Part shown: piece after piece, positions 37,093 through 45,881 of the stretch
How positions within the stretch are numbered: the first letter of the stretch is position 1
How the letters are laid out: every line of letters begins with the position of its first letter
From: Pseudoalteromonas sp. R3
GTDB taxonomy: Bacteria; Pseudomonadota; Gammaproteobacteria; Enterobacterales; Alteromonadaceae
Direction of reading: 5' to 3'
NCBI RefSeq assembly: GCF_004014715.1
Contig: NZ_CP034834.1
Span: forward strand, 930,001-994,000
Length of the DNA stretch: 64,000 nt
Program-made: the position numbers and the translations under genes
The notes under the pieces: model-generated
The model's input: only the letters and a program-made list of their open reading frames with translations
Databases searched by the model: none
What the model was told of the DNA's origin: nothing

Positions 37093-37497
37093 ATGAGTGT
37101 GAGTGTTTTCAGGACAATAGTACTAATGAGTTGGTTGACCTTGGTTATTACCCTCCTTCATGCAGTTTTTAGTCCACCAGATTTACCTCCATTGCTAGCC
37201 GAATATGAGGCGCATACTCAGCAAACAGCATTGACGGCACTGGACTGGGTTATCGGTATTCTATCCATTGCGGGATTAGCTGCTAGTGTGTCTTTACTTA
37301 CCTTTTCTAACATTGGACGTTGGGTTTACGCTGTGAGTATGCCCGCAGTCTACTTACTCGGGTTCTTTGGTTCAGACTTTTTTGTGTCCTCCAGTGCTCA
37401 GGATGCACTATTTGCGGTTGAAGGCATGCTGACAGGCATTATCCTGAGTCTATGTTTTTTCTCTGATGTAAGCCAAAATTTTACCCGCAGTGCTTAA
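37093..37497 (+). CDS. Small inner-membrane protein, unknown function
   Basis: This 134-residue protein has about four hydrophobic segments (VLMSWLTLVITLLHAVF, LDWVIGILSIAGLAASVSLL, WVYAVSMPAVYLLGF, and a C-terminal GMLTGIILSLCFF). The ATG at 37093 has AGAGGA 9 bases upstream and begins a clean membrane protein; an earlier start would add 29 residues. No motif recognised. The next gene follows after 47 bases, in the same direction. Confidence 0.72.
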   Translation: MSVSVFRTIVLMSWLTLVITLLHAVFSPPDLPPLLAEYEAHTQQTALTALDWVIGILSIAGLAASVSLLTFSNIGRWVYAVSMPAVYLLGFFGSDFFVSSSAQDALFAVEGMLTGIILSLCFFSDVSQNFTRSA

Positions 37498-37544
37498 ATT
37501 ATGTTAATAAGTAAACAGGTGAGGTGAGTACACAAGGCAGTAAT

Positions 37545-37916
37545 ATGGATATTTTAATTGCACATGAAATAGCGTTACACCAGTATGAAACAAGGCAAAA
37601 CCGCACCGCCATAGAGCGCTTGCTACATGTCGATTTTTCTGAGGTGGGTATGTCGGGCACCTGCTACAACTTTGATTCTATTGTTGCCATGATGGGCAAC
37701 GAAACGCCGTCAAAATTGAGCGTACATTCGCAAAATTATCACTGCAATGAATTGGCTCCGGGCGTCCATTTATTACGTTACCAATCTGCGCTGGTCGATA
37801 AAGAGGGTAAGGCGTCTGATTTTGCGCAGCGTTGTTCGGTCTGGGTGTTAGAGGGTGATAAATGGCAGCTGAAATACCATCAGGGCACAGCCTGTGCGCC
37901 CTTTGAGTTGGTTTAG
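37545..37916 (+). CDS. SnoaL/DUF4440-like protein
   Basis: This 123-residue protein starts at ATG 37545; an earlier GTG at 37524 would add 7 residues. The pattern of an N-terminal helix (HEIALHQYETRQNRTAIERLLHVDFSEVG) and later strands (HLLRYQSALVDKEGK, SVWVLEGDKWQLKYHQGTA) matches the NTF2-like DUF4440 family. Such proteins have varied small-ligand roles; the function here is unknown. It lies just before the defence island. Confidence 0.75.
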   Translation: MDILIAHEIALHQYETRQNRTAIERLLHVDFSEVGMSGTCYNFDSIVAMMGNETPSKLSVHSQNYHCNELAPGVHLLRYQSALVDKEGKASDFAQRCSVWVLEGDKWQLKYHQGTACAPFELV

Positions 37917-38141
37917 CTGAATACATGTAGCTAAATAAGTCTTAACTTGAACTGTCAGGTTTGACTAATAAAGCTTAATCAAATGTGACAGTCTTGTAAG
38001 TGCTAAACGCGGACATTCAGTTATCACTCGTTTATGCCCCAAAGTGGTTAGTACAGATGAAAGACCGAGTGGCGGAGAGATGTATTTGCGATACATGAAC
38101 TAATAAAGGGGACAAAACGCAAGATCAGGCTCCATTAATTG

Positions 38142-39983
38142 CTAGTTTACTTTGGGCCGTACTTGAGGAAGAGCAGGAACACTCCATGCTTCAGCAAAGT
38201 TAGCATCGGTTGAAGCTGGCCCTGGTACGGCTTCATCAATCGTCAGTCGAACTGGGATGTTAAATGCTGAACCAAAGCCAACAGCATCGCCTCTAGGTAA
38301 ACCTGAAATTTCACTCAATACATTTTCGTTTCCATTCTCCATAGCATGCCTTAATGCATTGAGATCTCGCTCGTTGGTTAACCTCAATGAAACCCTGTTA
38401 GAGCACATGGCTAAAACGGTTGAGGACAATTCTGATGGTCTCTGTGTGCTAACAAGTAAGGAACAACCGAATTTACGACCTTCTTTGGCTAGCCTTTCAT
38501 AGGCTTTTAGTTGGTTTGCATCCTCAGCATAAGGGTCTCTTAAGTATTGATGAGCCTCTTCCAACAACAACAGGGTTGGATAACTATTGTTTTGTCCTCG
38601 TTTGAAAAGCACTTCAGCGTACATTTCTAACAATGCACCTAAAACCAGTGGAGATAGGTCATCAGCTAGGCTCTTCAAGTTGATTATGTGTACGTTCCAG
38701 TCTTGTGGGCTTCCCTTAGGTTTACCAAATATATAGTCAACTTCCTCTTCAAGCGGCTTTTGCCAAGGTTCTGCCCAGTTAATTAATTGACCGCCTGAAG
38801 TATCTAATACCTCTATAAAGCGGGAGTCTTCTGACAACTGTTGAATAATTTTGATGAGCGGCAGAACATTTCCATAATTAAAAGCATTTCTCTCCGTCTT
38901 TCCCGCATTTCGGCTAGCGGCAACGCAGCCAAACTCTGCGACTAAGTTAGCTAATCCTCGGAAAGGTGGCCAATGTAGTTGCTGTCGCACATTCAGCTTT
39001 TGTAGGACACTAAGCCAAGAACCTAAAAAATCTTGGTTCAGGGGGTTACAGTCATCTACAAGGGAGAAGCTGTTTGTCATACCTGTAGCTGAATCATGCT
39101 GTTCTACAAGCATTTCAAATTGATTCAACGGGTTTGTTTTTATATAAGGCAACGAGCGTAGTGCATTTCTTAATGCTGGCAGCTGTGTTTTATCACTAGG
39201 TCGAAGCAGTTTGATTAAGCCAGCCCAACCTAGAGCTTGATAAGGTATACGATGATAGTTAACGTGCTCCTTGGAAAACAATCCATCAGACTCGACATTT
39301 TTGCCTATTCCTAAGACAGTTTGTTTCACATTTATTAAACCTTCAAACGCTTGAGCATACTCTCCGTTGACATCGAAGATTACTATTCTCGCACTAGGGA
39401 AGTTTTCTGCAATTTGTCTCGTTAGCAGCGCGTTAAAATTTGACTTGCCATAACCAGTACCTCCTAACACAGCTAAGTGCCTACTTAAAAGCCTGTTAAT
39501 ACCTGCTCTAATTTCTACGGTATGAGTTCTTGAGTCACTACCAAGCCTTAATGAGAATTTTTGTTCTTCTTCTGGTATTCCAAAAACGATTTTCAATAGT
39601 TCTTTGTCTAATGGAACCGCTTTAGCCCCTAATGGAGGGAGCATCCAATTCTCTGAAATAAAATGTAACTTATCTTTGGTCGATTTAATGTGGCCAATAG
39701 CATGACAAACTAATTGTCTTAGTGGTATATCTGATACATTCATCGTACCAAACTTTGTAGCGTGAGCTTTTTCAGGCTCAACAAAAGACATATCTGTAAC
39801 ACGTGCTATAACTAGATGCCTGCCAGCCTCAAACCCTATGAGATCTCCTGGTTGAGAAACTGAGTTTACACCTCCCCTATGTGAGGCAAGCTGTCCTTTG
39901 TGGCTATCCAAAAGGTTTACGCGAACTCTAGTTCCTTCAAGAGATACTACGTAGCCAATTTGGGATATATCACTATAAATCAT
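38142..39983 (-). CDS. HerA-like AAA+ ATPase of a SIR2-HerA defence system
   Basis: This 613-residue protein has an N-terminal HAS-barrel-like part (about 1-120), Walker A GGTGYGKS at 174-181, Walker B LLLLEEAHQYL near 475, and the arginine-rich STQRPSELSS region, as in HerA/FtsK-type translocases. It lies 2 bases after a SIR2-domain gene, so the two are co-transcribed. The pair matches known SIR2-HerA anti-phage systems, in which the HerA ring assembles with SIR2 and the complex depletes NAD+ and may cut nucleic acid on infection. Codon composition is AT-richer than the chromosomal genes around it. Confidence 0.92.
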   Translation of the reverse strand: MIYSDISQIGYVVSLEGTRVRVNLLDSHKGQLASHRGGVNSVSQPGDLIGFEAGRHLVIARVTDMSFVEPEKAHATKFGTMNVSDIPLRQLVCHAIGHIKSTKDKLHFISENWMLPPLGAKAVPLDKELLKIVFGIPEEEQKFSLRLGSDSRTHTVEIRAGINRLLSRHLAVLGGTGYGKSNFNALLTRQIAENFPSARIVIFDVNGEYAQAFEGLINVKQTVLGIGKNVESDGLFSKEHVNYHRIPYQALGWAGLIKLLRPSDKTQLPALRNALRSLPYIKTNPLNQFEMLVEQHDSATGMTNSFSLVDDCNPLNQDFLGSWLSVLQKLNVRQQLHWPPFRGLANLVAEFGCVAASRNAGKTERNAFNYGNVLPLIKIIQQLSEDSRFIEVLDTSGGQLINWAEPWQKPLEEEVDYIFGKPKGSPQDWNVHIINLKSLADDLSPLVLGALLEMYAEVLFKRGQNNSYPTLLLLEEAHQYLRDPYAEDANQLKAYERLAKEGRKFGCSLLVSTQRPSELSSTVLAMCSNRVSLRLTNERDLNALRHAMENGNENVLSEISGLPRGDAVGFGSAFNIPVRLTIDEAVPGPASTDANFAEAWSVPALPQVRPKVN

Positions 39984-39985
39984 AA

Positions 39986-41227
39986 CTAATTCCCCGCATT
40001 GCCTGAGCTGATATCTCTAAGGGCTTCTGCAATTACAGTCGCGGCATCGTTTTTTGGAAATAAAACAGGTTTTGGAACTAGATCAACAAAATTGTCAAAG
40101 TATGCATCAACGCCGCCAATGATAGTGACTTGGTTCAACTGCATTTTCCTGATTTTATCAACACATTGCTGAGCTTGGCTTAAACCGTTTTCAAGCTGAC
40201 AGTCAGCGCAAAGTTCGGCCAACTCTGGATAACAAATGACTATATGGAGAGAGGGGTTAAGTAGCGCACCAAGTATAATTCTATTAATGTGATAGTCCCC
40301 AAAACCATAGCCATTCACGAATAAGACAGTTTGAGGTTTAGTTAAAAACTCACTAAATCGACGAAACATTTCACCATACACAAAACCGATCGTATGATGG
40401 TATTTGTTGGCTCCTGGGTAAATCAGACGCTGGCTATTACTGAAACTACTAGTTTCTGTTAGCGGACGAATAAAATTTTGGTAAGCCTTCGATGAAGTGC
40501 ACTCTATTACTTCGCCAGCTTCATCTTGATACCAAGTTAACGAACCATGCAGCTTGTATAAGTACATGTTGTAATGCCCAAAACGAGCTTCACCTACAGC
40601 ATTTATATTACGGAAACCCAAATCGAAGGATTGGGGTTGGAAAGTTCTAGAATGTATACCTGAAAACCCATTTACTAAGTTAATCCCCGATTCTTCTGCT
40701 GACCACTCAATGGCTAAGTCGTAATTGGTTGTAAAGACAGATGGGGCTGATTGACCTGGCTGCCTGTTCGAAAGAAGTTTTTCTAACAAGTTTCTGTGCT
40801 TTTCGAATTTTTCACGTTTTCCAATATGAAGATTCTGAAAATCAGCGCCAACTAACAGAGCTGCTTTCGTTACTGAGCTATACAAACCAACCAAAATACT
40901 TTGGAGCGATGAAGAATCGCTTTGCCAGGTATCAAGTACATTTTTGTTTTTTAGTACTTCATCGATCAGAAGCTCAACATTGACTGAATCATTATCAATG
41001 TCTTCTTGGCTAATTAGTTTGTAAGTATCTCGCAGCAACGGTATCGCTTCTTCATTGGTTGCCTTAAAGTCCAACCAGATTTCTTTCATAACCATGCCGC
41101 CAGCGCTTTTGGATGACCCAGCTCCAAGTAATACACCTACATTTTCAAGTTGGCATAACGAGGACAAGTGGCTTTCTAAATCTCTACGATCTATTTCACT
41201 GCCACCCTGAAAAAACAATTCAGTCAT
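39986..41227 (-). CDS. SIR2-domain protein of a SIR2-HerA defence system
   Basis: This 413-residue protein has the NAD-binding motif LLGAGSSKSAGG (35-39 core) and the SIR2 FTTNYDLAIEW near 163. A catalytic-type histidine lies in YKLHGSLTW near 226. The C-terminal part has TVLFVNGYGFGDYHINRI, as in SIR2-like NADase effectors. In the SIR2-HerA family the SIR2 part hydrolyses NAD+ to stop phage growth. The HerA gene follows directly. The ATG at 41227 is the only sensible start. The pair is divergent from the AbiE genes. Confidence 0.9.
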   Translation of the reverse strand: MTELFFQGGSEIDRRDLESHLSSLCQLENVGVLLGAGSSKSAGGMVMKEIWLDFKATNEEAIPLLRDTYKLISQEDIDNDSVNVELLIDEVLKNKNVLDTWQSDSSSLQSILVGLYSSVTKAALLVGADFQNLHIGKREKFEKHRNLLEKLLSNRQPGQSAPSVFTTNYDLAIEWSAEESGINLVNGFSGIHSRTFQPQSFDLGFRNINAVGEARFGHYNMYLYKLHGSLTWYQDEAGEVIECTSSKAYQNFIRPLTETSSFSNSQRLIYPGANKYHHTIGFVYGEMFRRFSEFLTKPQTVLFVNGYGFGDYHINRIILGALLNPSLHIVICYPELAELCADCQLENGLSQAQQCVDKIRKMQLNQVTIIGGVDAYFDNFVDLVPKPVLFPKNDAATVIAEALRDISSGNAGN

Positions 41228-41305
41228 ATACTAGCATCCAAAAATCAAATTTGATGTGAATTGTAGCATATTTGGTCAGTAAGCTAATTTGAAGTCATAT
41301 TCAGA

Positions 41306-41377
41306 TTAACACTCACCTGAATAAAGTTCTGGACTAGCGGTACTGAGCATAGCATTGAGTTCATTTACTTTTGCCAT
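41306..41377 (-). pseudogene. Truncated 23-residue gene start, resembles an ACT-domain (DUF2241-like) protein
   Basis: ATG at 41377 leads to MAKVNELNAMLSTASPEL then YSGEC and a stop. This looks like the N-terminus of ACT_3/DUF2241-type proteins (usual pattern L..LL....P.L..GEYVF), cut just before the expected YVF. No continuation is seen on either side. It suggests that the island was placed in or next to such a gene. The match is by memory of the family pattern and short, so it is tentative. Confidence 0.3.
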
Positions 41378-41556
41378 ACCCGTAGTAATTCATAAGTTAC
41401 TAAATTAGAAAAATAACTAAACTCAGGTTTGTCCATAGGCTTGCTGATGGGGCATGAAACATCAAAATGCCCCTTTTCTACATAGCGCCTCTACATACTC
41501 ACACCCGTTATATGGATTTCCCTAATAAATTTTTTATATTTTCTATTTGTGATAGC

Positions 41557-41574
41557 CACTCTCCCAAGAGAGTG
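41557..41574. other. Perfect hairpin (first of a pair)
   Basis: CACTCTC and GAGAGTG with a CCAA loop. Nine bases later a second perfect hairpin follows. Neither has a T-run. Confidence 0.45.
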
Positions 41575-41582
41575 ACATGGAC

Positions 41583-41603
41583 TTGTCGCGTACAGTGCGA
41601 CAA
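41583..41603. other. Perfect hairpin (second of a pair)
   Basis: TTGTCGC and GCGACAA with a GTACAGT loop. With the hairpin at 41557 it could be a structured RNA element, a protein-binding site or part of a mobile end; the role is unknown. Confidence 0.45.
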
Positions 41604-41662
41604 ATTCCCTGGATAGGTGCGCTGAGAATTGCTGACATTAGTGATGTGTAACTACCAGTTAT

Positions 41663-41689
41663 ATAAGGAATATGTTAAAATGACCTTAT
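41663..41689. promoter_or_regulatory. Candidate AbiEi operator
   Basis: ATAAGG and CCTTAT are inverted arms with a 15-base spacer, 25 bases before the AbiEi start. AbiEi antitoxins are known to repress their own promoter by binding inverted repeats. The sequence inside the arms is AT-rich and may contain the -10 box. Confidence 0.45.
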
Positions 41690-41713
41690 GTTAATCTGTC
41701 AGTAGAGTTTCCT

Positions 41714-42316
41714 ATGTCTACTCAAGCTAAAATTGAAAACCGAATCAAGCACATACAAAAAGGGCTCCCTTTTTCAATAGACAGCTTTTATGAAGTAGGG
41801 AGTAAGGCTTCAGTGCAACAGTCATTTAGCCGCTTAGCAAAGAAAGGTGCTATAGCTCGCGTTGGAAGAGGAATCTATTGCAGACCAAAGCCATTAAAAA
41901 GCATCCCTTCCATCAAGACAGTGGCGAGTGCTGAAGATGTTGCGCACCTTTGGGCCCGTCAGAATCGCTACAAACTCCTAGCTCAAGGGCAAGAAGAAGC
42001 ATATAAGCTCGGGCTTCAGACACAAGCTCCGATTATTAAGTTATTCTGGACTAATGGTCCAAGCCGAGAGTTTATAGTAGGTAAACAACGAGTAAAGGTG
42101 GTACACGTCAATAGCGAATTACTATCATGGGGAAACGCACCCGAAGGAAGGTTACTTCGTGCTTTGTCAGTGTTCAAAAATTATGAGCTACCAGCTGAAA
42201 AGTTAAGAATTGCTTTCTCAAGATTAAAAATTAGTAACTTAGAAGGTAAGCAACTACTTTGCAAACTAACTAATCGCTTTCACAACAATAACGTGTTGCC
42301 AAGTTTGAATTTATAG
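41714..42316 (+). CDS. AbiEi-like antitoxin (DUF6088 type)
   Basis: This 200-residue protein has an N-terminal winged-helix (residues 15-60: SKASVQQSFSRLAKKGAIARVGRGIYC), the DNA-binding part of AbiEi antitoxins. The C-terminal domain (RYKLLAQGQEEAYKLGLQTQAP, IIKLFWTNGPSREF) is that of DUF6088 proteins. It should bind and repress its own promoter and antagonise the AbiEii toxin of the next gene, 6 bases away. Such pairs act as type IV toxin-antitoxins and as abortive infection systems. The start is the only ATG, with GTAGAG 8 bases upstream. Confidence 0.88.
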   Translation: MSTQAKIENRIKHIQKGLPFSIDSFYEVGSKASVQQSFSRLAKKGAIARVGRGIYCRPKPLKSIPSIKTVASAEDVAHLWARQNRYKLLAQGQEEAYKLGLQTQAPIIKLFWTNGPSREFIVGKQRVKVVHVNSELLSWGNAPEGRLLRALSVFKNYELPAEKLRIAFSRLKISNLEGKQLLCKLTNRFHNNNVLPSLNL

Positions 42317-42322
42317 GAATGA

Positions 42323-43399
42323 ATGGATATGGATATATTTGATTTCTATCGTGACAAGACAAAACGAAGCGATTTAAAGGATATTTTCAAAGATGCATCG
42401 CAAAAGCATCCTGATGGTCTTGGTGAAGTATTCATCGAGAAAGATATTTGGGTCACTGAGTTACTTAGGTTACTGTTCGATGAAGGGTTGTTGGAAGGGA
42501 AAGCTGTTGCGTTTAAAGGAGGCACAGCTTTATCCAAACGCTGGAAAGCTATCGAACGTTTCTCTGAAGACATCGACCTTTCTATTCATTGGCATGACAT
42601 GCTAAATGGTGATAAGCCTGAAGCGGAAGCTTGGGCTGAAACAACGATGTCTAATAGTCAGAACAAAAAGTTTCGCGAAGCTCAAACTAAACGGCTAGAA
42701 GAGTGGACACTTGGTTTTTTTGAAAGATTAAAAGCTAGACTTGATGCGTATGGCATTGAAGGGTTACAGGCAAATTATCTTAACAGTGAGAAAGTAGAAG
42801 TTTATTATCCAATTGTTGCTGAACAAACAGGTAGTCACTATCACTTGGGGCCTGTTTTGCTGGAGTTTGGCGCTCGTAATCGAGGTAAGCCGACAGAACC
42901 AAGCCAGCTAACGACATACCTATCTGAAATCGAAGAATACGAAGAAGCTTTATCCTTGCCTGTTGCGGAGGATGTTTTGGTGTTTGACCCGAGTTACATA
43001 ATTTGGGAGAAACTGACAGCATTACACCAATTTTGTACATCAGAGAAATCTCCAAAAGCAGCTCGCTTAGCAAGACATTGGTATGATGTCGATTGTATGA
43101 TGTGCAAAGAGATTGTTGATCCGCTAGGTAACCATCAGGCTATAAATGATGTGGTGGAGATGAAATCCGCAAGATGGAGTGTAAAAGGAGTTGATTTTAG
43201 TCTCGCTTCAACAGGGAAACTATGCTTAATACCAGATGAACCTTTAAGAACAGAAATTGCTCAAGACTTTGTTGAAATGGTAGAAGGTGGTATGTATTTT
43301 GGCAAGCCAGATGATTTTTCTACCATACTAGATCGCCTAAGTAGTACTGAGAAAATGATAAACGAGTCGCTATTCCTTCTAAGTAATACCAAAACTTAA
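42323..43399 (+). CDS. AbiEii-like nucleotidyltransferase toxin
   Basis: This 358-residue protein has the DUF1814 core: VAFKGGTALSKRW near 69-80 followed by RFSEDIDLSIHW, giving the GG and D-x-D type metal-binding motif of nucleotidyltransferases. Family members transfer nucleotides to tRNA or other targets and halt growth when the antitoxin is lost. It starts 6 bases after AbiEi; a second ATG two codons on is possible. The gene is AT-rich like the SIR2-HerA genes. The C-terminal part is the usual helical domain of the family. Confidence 0.92.
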   Translation: MDMDIFDFYRDKTKRSDLKDIFKDASQKHPDGLGEVFIEKDIWVTELLRLLFDEGLLEGKAVAFKGGTALSKRWKAIERFSEDIDLSIHWHDMLNGDKPEAEAWAETTMSNSQNKKFREAQTKRLEEWTLGFFERLKARLDAYGIEGLQANYLNSEKVEVYYPIVAEQTGSHYHLGPVLLEFGARNRGKPTEPSQLTTYLSEIEEYEEALSLPVAEDVLVFDPSYIIWEKLTALHQFCTSEKSPKAARLARHWYDVDCMMCKEIVDPLGNHQAINDVVEMKSARWSVKGVDFSLASTGKLCLIPDEPLRTEIAQDFVEMVEGGMYFGKPDDFSTILDRLSSTEKMINESLFLLSNTKT

Positions 43400-43676
43400 A
43401 TAAATTTGTGGCACTTTCTTTAGCAAATGAGCTACTAAATTGATTTAGTGCAATGGATGGGTGAGTTTGGACACTAAATTAAAGGTTTTCCTATACTAAA
43501 AGTAATCCGTTAAATGCTAATTTAGCAAAATCTATAACTCATTTCTGTCCAAAAAAAGTCAGAGCGGTCGTCCGTTGTTCGCCCATTACTGCCTGTAAGG
43601 TGAAGTCTAAACTCCCTTATCTAGGCTGTAAGATCAGGTATGGGCTATTGCAGTTTAGCTGAACCCTCCAAAAGAG
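43400..43676. other. Intergenic region at the right end of the defence island
   Basis: AT-rich, no gene. ACTAAAT-TG-ATTTAGT (43434-43449) is an inverted repeat, and the related sequences CACTAAATT and TGCTAATTTAGCA occur nearby. These may be operator-like or chance in AT-rich DNA. Confidence 0.4.
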
Positions 43677-43702
43677 CGCTGTCTGCTAAATCACAGACAG
43701 CG
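43677..43702 (-). terminator. Terminator after the GH5 cellulase
   Basis: CGCTGTCTG and CAGACAGCG form a 9-bp stem with an 8-base loop. On the minus strand it is followed by CTCTTTT. It lies 8 bases past the cellulase stop. Confidence 0.75.
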
Positions 43703-43710
43703 TCATATTG

Positions 43711-44895
43711 CTATCTTCCTTCTTCTATCCAGCCCTTGACCCAGGTGCCTGCCTCTTTAAGCTGGCTGTCGACAAAATTCTGAGTGTTACATGTTCCCTT
43801 TTTCCATACTGCGCCACTGCGAAAATCATCGGAATAGTTCCAGTTGGTCCAGCTGATCTTTTTGCGCTTCATCAGGTCTATGTACTTTTGTGAGCTGACG
43901 GGGTCGTTCGGGCCGTCACCATCGTAGTTTTGAGTGCCCCATTCACTGACAAAAACCGGCAACACATCGGATGCCTGATCTAACACGGAGCGGTGATAGT
44001 CTTTATGTGATGCCGCGTAAAAGTGGAAAGTGTACATGATGTTGTCGAATGGCACTGGATCATTAATTACATCCTGTACGCTCCCTCCAGTTGAAGCGCC
44101 AAAGGTTGACCAACCATGCGTCCCTATCAGGATCAGTGCATCGGGCTGAATGGCGCGGATCACCGGGATTATTTGCTCACTGTAATGGCGAACCTCAGGC
44201 CAGCTGACGTCATTGGGCTCATTGGCGATATCGTAAATCACATTATTCCGGTTTTTGTTGGCACTGACGATGTCGGTGAAGAACTGCTTGGCCAGCGCCA
44301 GGTTATAGTTAGGGTCGCCCGGGTTGAGTTGATGCCAGTCAACCAGTACATATAAGCCGCGCTGGCTGGCCATATCAATCAGGGTATTCATTTGCTGAGT
44401 GAATCCAACCGGGTCAGTTTCATAGCCGCCTTCTTGTACGTACAAGCTGAGGCGCACGATATCTGCCTGCCAGTCTTGTGCCAGTACATCCAGTGAGGCA
44501 TCGGTCAGGCACTTATTAAGCCCATACCATTGCAGACCATGACTGCTCATGCCACGCAGCTGGATCTTTTCTTGCTGTTCACTACACAGTCCGGTCCCAC
44601 AGACGCTCAGCTTGCCATATCGTTCAACGGGCGTAACGCGATTACCCGTATCACAGCGGCCGAGATATTGCCAGGCAGAGCTGGTGCCCGGCTCTGAGCG
44701 GGTCCACCAGTTTGCACGATAGAGCTTGTTCTGATGCTGCATTTTGTCGTTGGTATTGGCATGGCTGGGGTTGCCTTGCCAGTCTGTTTGCGTCCAGTCT
44801 GGGTAGGTGTTAACGCCCTGACAGCTTGCTGCATGTGCCTGGCTGAATGCCAAGCCCGCTGTGAGTGAAACTGCGATCAAATGTCGATAATTCAT
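43711..44895 (-). CDS. Secreted GH5 endoglucanase with N-terminal CBM5/12 chitin-binding module
   Basis: This 394-residue protein has a signal peptide (SQAHA, near 22). A CBM5/12-like domain with aromatic residues (YPDWTQTDW, ANWWTRSEPGTSSAWQYLG) spans about 28-80. The GH5 catalytic domain follows, with RGMSSHGLQWYG near 115, the acid/base glutamate in DIANEPND near 224 and the nucleophile in VSEWGTQ near 316. It should cleave beta-1,4-glucan outside the cell. In known Pseudoalteromonas cellulases the carbohydrate-binding module lies at the C-terminus, so the N-terminal place here is of interest. Single gene with its own terminator. Confidence 0.93.
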   Translation of the reverse strand: MNYRHLIAVSLTAGLAFSQAHAASCQGVNTYPDWTQTDWQGNPSHANTNDKMQHQNKLYRANWWTRSEPGTSSAWQYLGRCDTGNRVTPVERYGKLSVCGTGLCSEQQEKIQLRGMSSHGLQWYGLNKCLTDASLDVLAQDWQADIVRLSLYVQEGGYETDPVGFTQQMNTLIDMASQRGLYVLVDWHQLNPGDPNYNLALAKQFFTDIVSANKNRNNVIYDIANEPNDVSWPEVRHYSEQIIPVIRAIQPDALILIGTHGWSTFGASTGGSVQDVINDPVPFDNIMYTFHFYAASHKDYHRSVLDQASDVLPVFVSEWGTQNYDGDGPNDPVSSQKYIDLMKRKKISWTNWNYSDDFRSGAVWKKGTCNTQNFVDSQLKEAGTWVKGWIEEGR

Positions 44896-45229
44896 AATAG
44901 TGCTCCTTTACATGTTGTGGGCCTGTTGGGATTTTCCATGCAGTCTAAAATTGCTGCAGGTATTAAATCGTCAACGGACCTTATCCAACATAACCGAGAT
45001 TGACAGCACTGAGATTAGACTTTGGTCTAGGTTTGATCGTTAAGTATTGCAATTAGATAGATGTGTGTTAATTGGCCACCCTATACTCAGCGCTATCGGC
45101 AATCTGAGCATTGGTCCCGTGGCAGAATCAGCAAGGCGATGTTTTGACATTAATTGATGGACCTCTATAGGGTATGGCTATAATCTTATATCCTCCTCGC
45201 TGAAAAAATTAAATCAAAAAGGGAATGTC
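44896..45229. other. Intergenic region between divergent GH5 and GST genes
   Basis: No gene. A sigma70-like promoter for the GST operon lies at 45144-45171. The GH5 promoter should lie near 44900-44990 but is not distinct. Confidence 0.4.
45144..45171 (+). promoter_or_regulatory. Sigma70-like promoter for the GST gene
   Basis: TTGACA and TATAGG are separated by 16 bases. An additional TATAAT occurs at 45179 without a good -35. Confidence 0.4.
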
Positions 45230-45871
45230 GTGAAGTTATATGGTCGTACTACCTCATTTAATGTTCAAAAAGTGCTCTGGCTTCTTGATGAGTTAGAGTT
45301 GGAATATACACATTTTGAGCTTGGCGGTCGCTTCGGCGGCTTGGATGAACCTGCTTTTACTCAGCACAATCCGATGAAAAAAGTGCCGGTACTCATTGAT
45401 AAAGACAAGGTTGTCTGGGAGTCGCATACCATATTGCGCTATCTGGCAGCCAGTTATGGAGCAGAGACCTGGTATCCAGCGTGTCCGTATCAACGCTCCC
45501 TGTACGAGCGCTGGATGGACTGGTCGCAATGTGTATTGCAACCCGCTTTTATGGCGACCTTCTGGGGGTACTACAGAAAGCCTCCAGAAAGGCGCGATAT
45601 GATTGCCGTGGAGCAGGCACTGAATACTTGTCGCGAATGTTTGAATATTCTTGAATCGCAGCTGACAGACAGCAACTATTTGACAGGTGACACGCTGAAC
45701 CTGGCTGATGTCACCGCAGGCGCTGTGCTTTACAGACTGACGTCACAAGGGCTCCACATTGAGCTGCCTCAGCGAGTGAGTAGGTGGTATAAAGTCCTTC
45801 AACAGCGCGCCGGTTATCAGAAGTGGGTCATGAGTGATTTTACTGAGTTAAAGGCCCGAGAAGACTATTAA
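45230..45871 (+). CDS. Glutathione S-transferase
   Basis: This 213-residue protein has a GST_N thioredoxin-like domain (KLYGRTTSFNVQKVLWLLDELELEY, then KKVPVLIDKDKVVWESHTILRYLA, with cis-Pro before VLI and the E-S glutathione-binding motif) and a helical GST_C part (about 90-205). The start is GTG 45230 with AAAGGG 7 bases upstream. It should conjugate or bind glutathione. The DUF2809 gene follows after 10 bases, so the two may be one operon. Confidence 0.92.
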   Translation: MKLYGRTTSFNVQKVLWLLDELELEYTHFELGGRFGGLDEPAFTQHNPMKKVPVLIDKDKVVWESHTILRYLAASYGAETWYPACPYQRSLYERWMDWSQCVLQPAFMATFWGYYRKPPERRDMIAVEQALNTCRECLNILESQLTDSNYLTGDTLNLADVTAGAVLYRLTSQGLHIELPQRVSRWYKVLQQRAGYQKWVMSDFTELKAREDY

Positions 45872-45881
45872 AGACAATGGG

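Larger units (their letters stand above)
41228..41713. other. Intergenic region of the defence island
   Basis: Separates the divergent SIR2-HerA and AbiE operons. It holds a probable 23-codon gene remnant, two neighbouring perfect hairpins, and a candidate AbiEi operator, each listed separately. The rest is AT-rich and no full gene is seen. Confidence 0.5.

Noticed and set aside
38121..43638. AAGATCAGG at both sides of the defence island (38121 and 43630) as a possible target-site duplication
   Set aside because: Nine bases, one copy lying 230 bases from the nearest island gene, can occur by chance; no integrase or transposase supports it.
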